Positions 9,117 to 17,734 of a stretch of 64,000 nucleotides of DNA are shown here, piece by piece (within the stretch, counting starts at the first letter, position 1; each line of letters starts with the position of its first letter). A program made the translations under genes and the position numbers. A model generated the notes under the pieces. It saw only the letters and a program-made list of their open reading frames with translations, was not told the DNA's origin and made no database searches. The DNA comes from Nitratireductor aquimarinus (GTDB lineage Bacteria > Pseudomonadota > Alphaproteobacteria > Rhizobiales > Rhizobiaceae): positions 3,534,001 through 3,598,000 of the forward strand of contig NZ_CP177239.1 of assembly GCF_046773475.1 (NCBI RefSeq). The letters run 5' to 3'.

Positions 9117-10328
9117 ATGTCGGATTTCCAGCAGAGCGGCACCGTGGCCACGCTGCACAATCTCGGCACGACCACGCCGGAAGAGATGGAACGCCAGCTC
9201 AGGCTCTTCGCCGAACGGCGAAGGATCACACTCATCCTGCCGTCGCTCTTCTCCGAGCTTGAAGCGCCGGCGCTGGGGCGGATCGTCGATGAACTCTGTG
9301 AGGTTGATTACATCAATCACATCGTCATCGGCCTCGACCGCGCCAGTGAAGAGCAGTTCCATTTCGCGCAGGAATATTTCGCCCGGCTGCCGCAGCGCCA
9401 TTCGATCCTCTGGAATGACGGGCCGCGCCTGAAGGCGGTCCAGAAGCGTCTCGCCGCTCTCGGGCTTGCGCCCGAGGAGCCTGGAAAGGGGCGCAATGTC
9501 TGGTACTGCATGGGCTATACGCTTGCCTGCCAGGACAGCGATGTGGTGGCCCTGCATGATTGCGACATCATCACCTACACGCGCGAAATGCTGATGCGGC
9601 TGGTCTATCCGCTGGCCAATCCGTCCTTCCCCTATCAGTTCTGCAAGGGCTACTATCCGCGCGTTGCGGACGGAAAGCTCAATGGCCGCGTGAGCCGGCT
9701 CCTCATTGCGCCGCTGCTGCTCGCCCTTCAGCGCACCTTCGGGCACAGCGACTATGTCGAATACCTGCAGGCGTTCCGCTACCCGCTGGCCGGTGAATTC
9801 GCCATGCGCACCTCCATTCTGCCGGATATCCGCATCCCCTCCGACTGGGGGCTGGAGATCGGTGTCCTGTCCGAGGCATGGCGCAATCTCGGCCGCCATG
9901 CGGTTTGCCAGGTGGATATCTGCGACGGTTACGACCACAAGCACCAGCCGCTTTCGGCGGAGGATGCCGCACGCGGTCTCTCGCGCATGTCCATCGACAT
10001 TTCCAAGGCGATCTTCCGCAAGCTCGCCACCGATGGCGTCGTCTTCAGCCAGGAGCATTTCCGCACCCTGAAAGCCACCTATTACCGCCTCGCGCTCGAC
10101 CTGATCGAGCGCTACTACAACGACGCGGTGATGAACGGGCTCCATGTGGACCGACACAGGGAGGAAAAGGCTGTGGAGCTTTTTGCCGCGAACATCGTCG
10201 AGGCGGGCCATACCTTTCTCGAGCATCCCATGGAGACGCCCTTCATCCCCAACTGGAGCCGCGTCCAGTCGGCGGACCCGGATGTCTTGAGGACGCTGCG
10301 TGAGGGTGTCGAGGCGGATAATGCGTGA
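9117..10328 (+). CDS. gpgS: Glucosyl-3-phosphoglycerate synthase, GT81 type
   Basis: This 403-aa cytoplasmic glycosyltransferase resembles GpgS-type enzymes, which join an NDP-glucose to 3-phosphoglycerate. A GT-A metal site is visible as HDCDI with D148 and D150. The wider pattern (NDGPRLKAV, GKGRNVWYCMGY, FAMR, SDWGLEIGVL) agrees with the GT81 GpgS and related mannosylglycerate synthase families. With the preceding phosphatase it forms the two-step route to glucosylglycerate, a compatible solute made under salt stress or nitrogen limitation. The length is usual for long GpgS forms. Confidence 0.82.
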   Translation: MSDFQQSGTVATLHNLGTTTPEEMERQLRLFAERRRITLILPSLFSELEAPALGRIVDELCEVDYINHIVIGLDRASEEQFHFAQEYFARLPQRHSILWNDGPRLKAVQKRLAALGLAPEEPGKGRNVWYCMGYTLACQDSDVVALHDCDIITYTREMLMRLVYPLANPSFPYQFCKGYYPRVADGKLNGRVSRLLIAPLLLALQRTFGHSDYVEYLQAFRYPLAGEFAMRTSILPDIRIPSDWGLEIGVLSEAWRNLGRHAVCQVDICDGYDHKHQPLSAEDAARGLSRMSIDISKAIFRKLATDGVVFSQEHFRTLKATYYRLALDLIERYYNDAVMNGLHVDRHREEKAVELFAANIVEAGHTFLEHPMETPFIPNWSRVQSADPDVLRTLREGVEADNA

Positions 10329-10502
10329 GCCGCCATTGAAAGCGTTACAGGCCGTCATCACATTTGAATCAGAGCTGTAAACTCCGGGTGTTCAGGGCGT
10401 AGCGCACACTTGAACAAGCCGGCGCACTCTGATTCCTTCAGGCGGACGCGCGGGCGGAGCGATTCGCTGTCGCCGCTTGCCCCCAGGAAGGACCAAGGCC
10501 CA

Positions 10503-11528
10503 ATGACGGACGAGAAGAAGCCCGAAATTTCTGAAATGCGCCCCAAGATCACCATCATCGGTGTCGGCGGCGGTGGCGGCAATGCCGTCAACAACATGAT
10601 CGCGCACAATCTGCAGGGCGTGGACTTCATCGGCGCCAACACCGATGCGCAGGCGCTGACCATGTCCAAGGCCGAACGGCTGATCCAGCTGGGCGCGAAT
10701 TCGACCGAGGGTCTCGGCGCGGGCTCGCTGCCGGAGATCGGTCAGGCTGCTGCCGAAGAGACCATCGACGAGATCATGGATCATCTGTCGGGCACCCATA
10801 TGTGCTTCGTCACCGCCGGCATGGGCGGCGGCACCGGCACGGGTGCAGCGCCGGTCATCGCCGCTGCCGCGCGCAATGCCGGCATCCTGACCGTGGCTGT
10901 CGTCACGAAGCCGTTCACCTTCGAGGGCAATCGCCGCATGGCCATTGCCGAGCAGGGCATCGAACTTCTGCGTCAGGCCGCCGATACGGTCATCGTCATT
11001 CCCAACCAGAACCTGTTCCGCATTGCCGACGCCAAGACCACGTTTGCCGAGGCGTTCGAGCTGGCCGACAAGGTTCTCTATTCGGGCGTGCGCTGCATCA
11101 CGGATCTGATCGTCAAGGAAGGCCTGATCAACCTCGACTTCGCCGACGTCCGCTCCGTCATGCGTGACATGGGCCGCGCGATGATGGGCACGGGCGAGGC
11201 AACGGGCGACGCACGCGCGATGAAGGCTGCTGAAGCCGCCATCGCCAACCCGCTTCTGGACGAGGCCAACATGAAGGGCGCCCGCGGCGTTCTGGTCTCG
11301 ATCTCCGGCGGCCGCGACATGACGCTGTTCGAGGTCGACGAAGCCGCGACCCGCATCCGCGAAGAGGTCGGCGACGACGCCGAGATCATCGTCGGCGCGA
11401 TCTTTGACGACAAGCTGGAAGGCACGTTCCGTGTTTCGGTGGTTGCCGCCGGGCTTGCCAGTCAGGCCGAACAGGATGCCGCCAATGGCGGCCAGCCGGG
11501 TGACTTCCGGGCGCAGGCGATCCACTGA
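10503..11528 (+). CDS. ftsZ2: Short FtsZ paralogue (FtsZ2), lacking the C-terminal tail
   Basis: This 341-aa tubulin-like GTPase has the signature GGGTGTG at about residues 108-114, an N-terminal nucleotide loop (GVGGGGGNAVNNM) and the T7 loop NLDF at about 210-213. After the GTPase fold ends near residue 319 there are only about 20 residues. The long linker and conserved C-terminal peptide that bind FtsA and ZipA-like partners are absent. Rhizobia carry such a second short FtsZ besides the full-length one. No ddl-ftsQ-ftsA neighbours are present. I chose the ATG at 10503, which follows an AAGGA-like site. The open frame extends upstream to 10410 without family support. Confidence 0.88.
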   Translation: MTDEKKPEISEMRPKITIIGVGGGGGNAVNNMIAHNLQGVDFIGANTDAQALTMSKAERLIQLGANSTEGLGAGSLPEIGQAAAEETIDEIMDHLSGTHMCFVTAGMGGGTGTGAAPVIAAAARNAGILTVAVVTKPFTFEGNRRMAIAEQGIELLRQAADTVIVIPNQNLFRIADAKTTFAEAFELADKVLYSGVRCITDLIVKEGLINLDFADVRSVMRDMGRAMMGTGEATGDARAMKAAEAAIANPLLDEANMKGARGVLVSISGGRDMTLFEVDEAATRIREEVGDDAEIIVGAIFDDKLEGTFRVSVVAAGLASQAEQDAANGGQPGDFRAQAIH

Positions 11529-11534
11529 TTTTGA

Positions 11535-11556
11535 CGGGCGGCCCACTGGCCGCCCG
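11535..11556 (+). terminator. Hairpin terminator after ftsZ2
   Basis: A perfect 9-bp GC-rich stem (11535-11543 with 11548-11556) and four-base loop begins seven bases after the ftsZ2 stop. It is followed by a T-rich stretch rather than a clean T run. Confidence 0.7.
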
Positions 11557-11581
11557 AATTCTTTCATTCGGTGATTTTTTC

Positions 11582-11623
11582 GGAAATTTTGCCCGGAATG
11601 ACGAAATTTGGGGCGAAATTTCC
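11582..11623. repeat. Inverted repeat between convergent genes
   Basis: Arms of 13 bp (11582-11594 and 11611-11623, one mismatch) lie just before the stop of the minus-strand methyltransferase gene. An AT-rich stem of this type may end transcription of the methyltransferase gene from the other direction. Confidence 0.5.
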
Positions 11624-11629
11624 GGAATT

Positions 11630-12409
11630 TCAGGCTGCCTTTGCAGTCTCTGCGCGCGCTGATGCGGCGTCTGGACGCTTTTGCGAAAACACCAGAAGAT
11701 TGGTCCGCATCGGCGGCGGCATGATCGCCTGAAAGAAGGCGACGGCAGCAAAGCCGATTGCGGTGTTGCCGTGGTAGCGCGGCGTGCCATTGGCCGTGTA
11801 GCCGTGATGCGTCCACTTCTCCTCGCCGAAGGCGCGACGGACACTGCCCATCGTGTTCATGCGGTAGAAGGTGGGGAACACGTCCTCATGCGGCCGCTCC
11901 GGCCAGACAAGGCGCATCAGCCGGTCTTTCACGCTGTCGGGGATGATGCGGTTCGAGATGCCCACATAGCCATAGCTGTTTGGCGTCAGGGCGCAGAACC
12001 AGCCGCCGGGCTTCAGCACCCGGTGGATCTCGTCGGCGAATTCCTGCGGATGCTCGACATGCTCGATCACCCATTCGCACACGATGATGTCGACACTCGA
12101 ATCCGCCAGCGGCAGCCTGCCGCCCGGCTCGATCACATGCGCCTCGTCCAGATGCGGGTGTTCCATGACCACCGGATCGACGTCGAGGCCGATCACGTGC
12201 TTCACCTTGCCCTGGAAATTGCAGAAATCTTTGCGGAAGGGAGAGGTGCCTTCATCGAAGCGCGAACCGCGTCCCGCACCGAGGTCGACCAGCACCATGT
12301 CCGGGCGGACAAGGGCGTTGATGCGCGTGTAGAAAGCGATGTCTTCGTCATCGCGCGTAAATCCCCCGGCTGCCGTTTCAGGCCGCCATTGGTCAGTCAC
12401 CGTCATCAT
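11630..12409 (-). CDS. Class I SAM-dependent methyltransferase
   Basis: This protein of about 259 aa has the SAM-binding motif I VDLGAGRG near residues 40-47 and the acidic post-II and motif IV pattern VDIIVCEWVIEHVEHP seen in UbiE/Methyltransf_11 proteins. The substrate is unknown. The start is placed at 12409 because AAGGGA precedes it closely (MMTVTDQW). The longer frame to 12466 runs into a region without family support. It converges on ftsZ2 and is divergent from the GH5 gene. Neither neighbour indicates a pathway. Confidence 0.75.
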   Translation of the reverse strand: MMTVTDQWRPETAAGGFTRDDEDIAFYTRINALVRPDMVLVDLGAGRGSRFDEGTSPFRKDFCNFQGKVKHVIGLDVDPVVMEHPHLDEAHVIEPGGRLPLADSSVDIIVCEWVIEHVEHPQEFADEIHRVLKPGGWFCALTPNSYGYVGISNRIIPDSVKDRLMRLVWPERPHEDVFPTFYRMNTMGSVRRAFGEEKWTHHGYTANGTPRYHGNTAIGFAAVAFFQAIMPPPMRTNLLVFSQKRPDAASARAETAKAA

Positions 12410-12562
12410 CTTTCCCTTGCGCAAATGCCTTTTGCCGGTCGCAACCGGCGCGTGCACCGTATGCAAGCAAATCGCTATATTTCGTTAATCCGGGGCTGAT
12501 ACCCACTGGTATGCCGTGGGCGCTGATGCGCGCTCGGAAGGATCGGAGAGGGGAGCGCCGCC

Positions 12563-13813
12563 ATGGTGGGCAGAACAATGCGGTTCAGGGGCTTTCTTGC
12601 GGCTGCCGGCCTTCTGGCCTGTTTCGCGGGACCGCTTGAGGCGGCGACGTTTGCGCCTGCCCGTGGCGTCAACCTCGACATCTGGGACACATGGCCCGAT
12701 GAAGCGGAGTGGACGCGGGACGACGTGCTCCTGCCTTATCCCGAATGGCGTCGCAAGATCGATGCCGAAGATCTGGCGCTTCTGAAGGAGACGGGTTTCG
12801 ACTTCGTGCGCATGCCGGTCGATCCGATCCCGTTCCTGTCGCCGAAATCGGCTGGCTTCCGCGACAGGCTGTTTGCTTCCGTTCTCGAAGGCGCGCGCGC
12901 GATCAATGCGGCGGGCCTCAAGGTCATCGTCGATCTGCATCCCATTCCGCGCGGCGCGGACCGCTTTGCAGGCGTTGAGGAGATCCTGCGCGACGAGGCC
13001 CTGTTCGAGCGCTATCTGGACCTGGTGCGCGAGATGGGGCGGACACTCGCCGCAGAAGATCCGGCCATGGTTGCATTCGAGCTTCTGAACGAGCCGGTGA
13101 CGGGCTGCGAGGGCGCGGAAGGCGCTGCCTGGGACGAGCAGCTGGGCAGGCTCTTTGCCGCTGCGCGCTCGTCGGCTCCACGCACGACGCTGATACTGTC
13201 CGGCGCGTGCTGGGGAACGGCGGAAGGGCTTGCCGCGCTCAACCCGAACACCATTCCCGACGACAACATTCTCTGGGGCTTTCACTCCTATGCGCCGTTT
13301 GTCCTGACCTCGCAGGGGGCGCTGTGGGCCGGCGATTTCATCCGCTATGTGACGCGCGTTCCCTATCCGCCGCATGCGCACCCGGAAGCACTGGCCGAAG
13401 CCATTGAGAAGGCGCGCGAACGCATTCGCAACGACGCGCCATTCCTGCGCCGCGCCGGCATGCTGGCCTATCTGGACGAGCTGATCGCCGGTGTCGACAC
13501 GAAGGAGGAACTGGAAGCCGAAATGGCGGCCCCCTTCAACATCGTTGCCGACTGGGCGGCGAAGTATGGCGTCGATCCTGCGAACATCATTCTCGGTGAG
13601 TTCGGGATGATCCGTCAGGAATATCAGAACCCGGATGTGATGCCCGCCGAATGGAGAGCGGCCTATATGCGTGACATGATCGCGCAGGCCGAGGAGCGTG
13701 GCTTTTCCTGGTCTATCTGGGGCTATGGTGGAGCCTTTGGAATTGTTGAAGAATTCGGCGGACATCGGGCAGAAGATGATGTGCTGCGCATGATCGGGGA
13801 GTTGGAAAACTAG
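12563..13813 (+). CDS. Secreted glycoside hydrolase family 5 (cellulase-like)
   Basis: This 416-aa protein has a Sec signal peptide over about residues 1-27 (cleavage near PLEA-ATFAP) followed by a GH5 TIM barrel. The proton donor is about E177 in FELLNEP and the nucleophile about E346 in ILGEFGM, the expected pair at the ends of strands 4 and 7. Its target could be cellulose-like, mannan or an exopolysaccharide glucan. No carbohydrate-binding module is seen. A GGGGAG site lies seven bases before the ATG. No synthase genes are nearby, so it is unlikely to be a BcsZ partner. Confidence 0.8.
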   Translation: MVGRTMRFRGFLAAAGLLACFAGPLEAATFAPARGVNLDIWDTWPDEAEWTRDDVLLPYPEWRRKIDAEDLALLKETGFDFVRMPVDPIPFLSPKSAGFRDRLFASVLEGARAINAAGLKVIVDLHPIPRGADRFAGVEEILRDEALFERYLDLVREMGRTLAAEDPAMVAFELLNEPVTGCEGAEGAAWDEQLGRLFAAARSSAPRTTLILSGACWGTAEGLAALNPNTIPDDNILWGFHSYAPFVLTSQGALWAGDFIRYVTRVPYPPHAHPEALAEAIEKARERIRNDAPFLRRAGMLAYLDELIAGVDTKEELEAEMAAPFNIVADWAAKYGVDPANIILGEFGMIRQEYQNPDVMPAEWRAAYMRDMIAQAEERGFSWSIWGYGGAFGIVEEFGGHRAEDDVLRMIGELEN

Positions 13814-13875
13814 ACTGGCGTCCTCTGGAAAACTTAGGCGGGTAATTGTAAGCCGTCTCAAATTGAGGCGCTCCC

Positions 13876-15042
13876 ATGACAAAAATCGCATTCATCGGCA
13901 CCGGTTTTGTTGCCGATTACTATATGACCACGCTGGCCAACCACCCCGGGCTTGAACTTGCCGGTGTTTGGGACCGCAAGGCTGAGCGGCTGGAGCGCTT
14001 TTGCGCCTTTCATGGTGTGCGCGCCTATGAGGATCAGCCCGCACTTCTGAGCGATCCTGATGTTGCGATTGTCGTCAATCTGACGAGCACGGAAAGCCAT
14101 TACGAGATCAACCGCGCCTGTCTTGAAGCGGGGAAGCATGTGTATTGCGAGAAGCCGCTGGCGATGTCGCTGGATGAGGCCATGGAGCTTGCAGCGCTGG
14201 CCGAAAAGCGCGGCCTCATTCTCTGCACTGCGCCCGCCAACGGGTTGAGCTCGGCCTACCGGACATTCTCGCAGATCCTGGCGCGCGGTGACATTGGCGC
14301 GCCCCGGCTGGTCTATGCCGAGATGGAAGACGGTCCCGTGTTTCGCGCCGACTGGCGAAGCTGGCGCAGCCGCTCTGGCGCGCGCTGGCCGGGCGCCGAG
14401 GAGTTCAAGGTTGGGTGCACGCTGGAGCATGCCGGCTATGCAATGAGCTGGCTGGTCGGTCTGTTCGGCCCCGTTGTGCATATGTCGGCGTCATCCGCCC
14501 TCTGCTTTGCCGAAAAGGGGCCGGAGCTTGAAGGCGAGGCGCTGGCCCCGGATTTCTCCGTGGGCATCATGACCTTCGAGAGCGGGGTCAAGGCACGGAT
14601 CACCTGTGGGCTGGCAGCACCGCGCGACCGCTCGCTCACCGTGCTTGGCGACCGTGGAAGCATGATCCTGCGCGACCTGTGGGACGACAATTCCGCAATC
14701 CATCTTTCAGCGCCGGGGCGTGAGCGCAGCCTTTTGCAGAAGGTTCTTGACGGGATCGAAAACCGCATCGGGCGCACCCTGCCTTTGCGCATCACGCCCG
14801 GCCGGCGCGTTGCGAGCACCGCGCCGAAGGATGGCAAGGCCCTGCCTGCCTATCCCTCGCGGATCGATTTTGCCCGGGGCGTTGCAGAGCAGGCGAAGGC
14901 GCTCTCTGGCGGCAGCATGCCCTTCTATTCAGGAAAGGTGGCCCTGCACCTGACCGAGCTCGTTCTGGCGCTGAGCGCCGGCGAGCATGATTACACGCCG
15001 AAAACGCATTTTGCGTTCAAGCCGGAGGCGCAGAAGGACTGA
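13876..15042 (+). CDS. Gfo/Idh/MocA-family oxidoreductase
   Basis: This 388-aa protein has an N-terminal NAD(P)-binding Rossmann motif (FIGTGFVAD, residues 6-14) and the family EKP motif at about E92-P94 (CEKPL). The C-terminal alpha/beta domain runs to the end. Such enzymes oxidise or reduce sugars, inositols or their derivatives. The substrate is not evident. It is longer than the usual 330-360 residues because of a basic insert near residues 285-315. It converges on a second family member with only seven bases between the stops. Confidence 0.8.
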   Translation: MTKIAFIGTGFVADYYMTTLANHPGLELAGVWDRKAERLERFCAFHGVRAYEDQPALLSDPDVAIVVNLTSTESHYEINRACLEAGKHVYCEKPLAMSLDEAMELAALAEKRGLILCTAPANGLSSAYRTFSQILARGDIGAPRLVYAEMEDGPVFRADWRSWRSRSGARWPGAEEFKVGCTLEHAGYAMSWLVGLFGPVVHMSASSALCFAEKGPELEGEALAPDFSVGIMTFESGVKARITCGLAAPRDRSLTVLGDRGSMILRDLWDDNSAIHLSAPGRERSLLQKVLDGIENRIGRTLPLRITPGRRVASTAPKDGKALPAYPSRIDFARGVAEQAKALSGGSMPFYSGKVALHLTELVLALSAGEHDYTPKTHFAFKPEAQKD

Positions 15043-15049
15043 GCGGTCC

Positions 15050-16117
15050 TCAACCCTTCCGGTTTTGCTCGGCAAGAACCGTTTCGATGATTTCCAGAGT
15101 GCGCGCCGTGTCGAGCGGGGCGCTGCGCCGGTCATGTGTATGGCCGGCGCGGAGAGCGTCGCCGACCGCCGCGATTTCATACTGAAGCCCGTATCCCGCG
15201 CGGGGAAAAGCGTGCCGGTGGATGCCCGGCAATGGCGCGCCTAGCGCGAATTTGCGAATGGCGCGGGACAGGGCCGACTGGCCGGGAAAGGCGGCAAGGC
15301 GGGCTGCAAGCCGGTTGCGGCAATGCAGGACGGCGTTTGCGGCAATGAAGGGGGGCTGCAAAACCAGCGCCCCGTCGCTGCCCTCGATGATGAAGCAGTT
15401 GTCGCCCTCATGCTCGAAGGAGCAGGAGAGGTGCGCTTCGACATCCCGGTCGAACAGAAGCGTCACCGATGCGGATTTGTCGACGCCGCTTGGGGCCTGT
15501 CGCCATTCGCCATCAACTTCCAGCGGCTCGCCCATCAGGAAGCGGGCGAGCGAGATGCCGTAAATGCCGAGATCGAGCATGGCCCCGCCGCCATGGGCTC
15601 TGGAATAAAAGCGGCTTTCGGGATCGTAAGGGTGGTGGAAGGCGAGGCTGCCGCGCAGGCGCGTGACCTCGCCAATTGCGCCTTCCCCGATCAGCGCCCT
15701 GGTTTTGGCGATGGCCGGCAGGAAGCGCGTCCACATGGCCTCCATCAGAAAGACACCGCGCTCCGAGGCAAGTGTCGCCAACCGGGCGGCATCCCGGCTG
15801 GTGGTCACCAGCGGCTTCTCGACCAGAACCGCCTTGCCGCTCTCGATGGCGGCGCGGGCGATTTCGAAATGCGTGTCATTGGGGGTGGCGATGTAGACCG
15901 CGTCCACTGAAGGGTCGCCAAGAAGCGCCTGGTAAGCGGCATGCGCCGTGACACTGCCATGCCGCGCGGCAAAGGCTGCGGCCTTTTCAGGCGTGCGGGA
16001 GGAAACGGCGGTGAGTGCGGCTTTTTCCGTCAGTGCCAGATCGCTGGCGAACTGCTCGGCCATGACGCCGGCGCCGACGATGCCCCAGCGGATTGTTTCT
16101 GAGGGTCTTGAATGCAT
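15050..16117 (-). CDS. Gfo/Idh/MocA-family oxidoreductase (dihydrodiol dehydrogenase-like)
   Basis: This 355-aa oxidoreductase has the Rossmann motif WGIVGAGVMA (residues 11-20) and the EKP motif at E100-P102 (VEKPL). The pattern (NDTHFEIA, FLMEAMWTRFLPA, GSLAFHHPYDPESR) resembles the trans-1,2-dihydrodiol dehydrogenase/glucose-fructose oxidoreductase branch. The substrate is unknown. It converges tail to tail with the other Gfo/Idh gene but is not closely similar to it, so recent duplication is unlikely. Confidence 0.8.
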   Translation of the reverse strand: MHSRPSETIRWGIVGAGVMAEQFASDLALTEKAALTAVSSRTPEKAAAFAARHGSVTAHAAYQALLGDPSVDAVYIATPNDTHFEIARAAIESGKAVLVEKPLVTTSRDAARLATLASERGVFLMEAMWTRFLPAIAKTRALIGEGAIGEVTRLRGSLAFHHPYDPESRFYSRAHGGGAMLDLGIYGISLARFLMGEPLEVDGEWRQAPSGVDKSASVTLLFDRDVEAHLSCSFEHEGDNCFIIEGSDGALVLQPPFIAANAVLHCRNRLAARLAAFPGQSALSRAIRKFALGAPLPGIHRHAFPRAGYGLQYEIAAVGDALRAGHTHDRRSAPLDTARTLEIIETVLAEQNRKG

Positions 16118-16243
16118 CGTCGCTTGCTCGCCGGTTCTGGAAAGGGGCAGGGGAGTGCAGGTTAGCTTTGCCGGGTTAACGCCAGAATAAGCCCGAATAA
16201 GCCAGAATAAGCCCGGTGCGGACAGGTGCAGGCAGGTGCTCGA

Positions 16244-16681
16244 TCACAGCCGCGCGCGGGTGCTGTGGGGGGTGGCCAGAAGCAGGCTTGTTTCGCTGTT
16301 CATGATGCCGGGAATGAGGCGAATGCGGCGCAGCACCGCGTCGAGATCGGTCAGTGTGGACGCGCCGAGCTCCACCACGATGTCCCAGCGGCCATTGGTG
16401 GTGTGAACGGCGGAAACTTCCGGAAAACCCTCAAGCGCGTGGATCACCCGGTCGGCGGAGCGCCCTTCGATCTCCACCATGGTGATGCCGCGCACCGGCG
16501 CTTCCACCGTGTCGGCCCGCAGGATGACCGTGTATCCGACAATGTGACCGGCCTTTTCCAGCCGCTCCATACGGGCGCGCACCGTGGCGCGCGACACGCC
16601 CAGATCCATCGCCAGATCCGAGATGCTGCGGCGCGCATCATGGCGCAGAAGGGTGATCAGGCGTTCGTCGAGTTCATCCAT
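16244..16681 (-). CDS. Lrp/AsnC-family transcriptional regulator
   Basis: This 145-aa protein has an N-terminal helix-turn-helix (about residues 5-50, DELDERLITLLRHDARRSIS) and a C-terminal RAM ligand-binding domain, the standard Lrp/AsnC layout. It is divergent from the arginase-ornithine cyclodeaminase pair and shares an AT-rich promoter region with it. It is therefore a good candidate for arginine- or ornithine-responsive control of that pair. Confidence 0.88.
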   Translation of the reverse strand: MDELDERLITLLRHDARRSISDLAMDLGVSRATVRARMERLEKAGHIVGYTVILRADTVEAPVRGITMVEIEGRSADRVIHALEGFPEVSAVHTTNGRWDIVVELGASTLTDLDAVLRRIRLIPGIMNSETSLLLATPHSTRARL

Positions 16682-16687
16682 GATTGT

Positions 16688-16717
16688 GCAAAATGAAATC
16701 CATAATTAGCAAAATGA
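16688..16717. promoter_or_regulatory. Candidate Lrp operator: two GCAAAATGA direct repeats
   Basis: The 9-mer GCAAAATGA occurs at 16688-16696 and 16709-16717, exactly 21 bp apart, which puts both on the same face of the helix. The repeats lie just upstream of the lrp-like start and in the divergent promoter of the arginase operon. The AT-rich context fits Lrp-family binding. Confidence 0.5.
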
Positions 16718-16811
16718 TAAATGCTTATGAAATTTTTGGCAATTTGGTTTGTTCATTCTGCCGACGATCCGGGGTCGAATAATGGGAACTGTTCGATGGG
16801 TCGGTGGCGCT

Positions 16812-17732
16812 ATGCATTGCAAGATCTTGGGTATTCCGGTGCAGGATGGCGCCGGGCGCATGGGTTGCGAAATGGGACCGAGCGCCTTGCGCACGGCCGG
16901 TCTCGTGGCGGCGCTTGGCGAGCTCGGCCATCAGGTTTCCGATCTCGGAACCGTTATTCCAAAACCGCAGAATGTGAAGCCGCATGGCAACCCCGCGCTG
17001 AAGGCGCTGCCGGAGATCGTCGCCTGGACGGATGCGATCAGCGAGGCCTCTTACGCCGCAGGCGAAGACGGCATGCCGATCTTTCTTGGCGGCGATCACA
17101 GCATGGCGGCTGGCACCCTTGCCGGGATGGCGCGCCGGGCGGCGGAGGCCGACAGGCCGCTTTTCGTTCTCTGGCTCGATGCGCATCCGGATTTCCACAC
17201 GCTCGACACCACCGCCAGCGGCAATCTGCATGGCGTGCCGCTCGCCTATGCCAGCGGGCAGGCGGGTTTTGACGGCTTCTTTCCGCGCCTTCACACACCC
17301 ATCGATCCCACCCGCATCTGCACCCTTGGGCTGCGCAGCGTGGACCCGGCGGAGCACACCGCGCTGCGCGGGGCGGGCGTGACCGTTCATGACATGCGCG
17401 CCATCGATGAGCATGGGATTGCGCCGCTGCTGCGTGCCTTTCTGGAGCGGGTGGCCGCCGAGGGCGGACGCCTGCATGTGAGCCTCGACGTGGACTTTCT
17501 CGATCCCGCCATTGCGCCGGCGGTGGGCACCACCGTGCCCGGTGGCGCAACCTTCCGCGAGGCCCATCTGGCGATGGAGATGCTGCACGACAGCGGTCTC
17601 GTCACCAGCCTCGACCTCGTGGAACTCAACCCTTTCCTCGATGAGCGCGGTCGCACGGCGACCCTGCTTGTCGACCTCACAGCCAGTCTGCTTGGCCGGC
17701 GCATCATGGATCGGCCTACCAGGAGCCATTGA
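16812..17732 (+). CDS. rocF: Arginase
   Basis: This 306-aa enzyme hydrolyses L-arginine to ornithine and urea. All manganese-site motifs are present: GGDHS (about D95-H96), DAHPD (D123-D127) and SLDVDFLDP (D226 and D228). I chose the ATG at 16812, giving MHCKILGIPVQDGAG, because the family starts there. The ATG at 16782 would add ten residues. The stop lies immediately before the ornithine cyclodeaminase gene, so the two form an operon converting arginine to proline. Confidence 0.9.
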   Translation: MHCKILGIPVQDGAGRMGCEMGPSALRTAGLVAALGELGHQVSDLGTVIPKPQNVKPHGNPALKALPEIVAWTDAISEASYAAGEDGMPIFLGGDHSMAAGTLAGMARRAAEADRPLFVLWLDAHPDFHTLDTTASGNLHGVPLAYASGQAGFDGFFPRLHTPIDPTRICTLGLRSVDPAEHTALRGAGVTVHDMRAIDEHGIAPLLRAFLERVAAEGGRLHVSLDVDFLDPAIAPAVGTTVPGGATFREAHLAMEMLHDSGLVTSLDLVELNPFLDERGRTATLLVDLTASLLGRRIMDRPTRSH

Positions 17733-17734
17733 CG

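Noticed and set aside
8880..10361. 493-aa minus-strand frame opposite the glucosylglycerate synthase gene
   Set aside because: It is the shadow of a conserved gene. No family motif or ribosome site was found.
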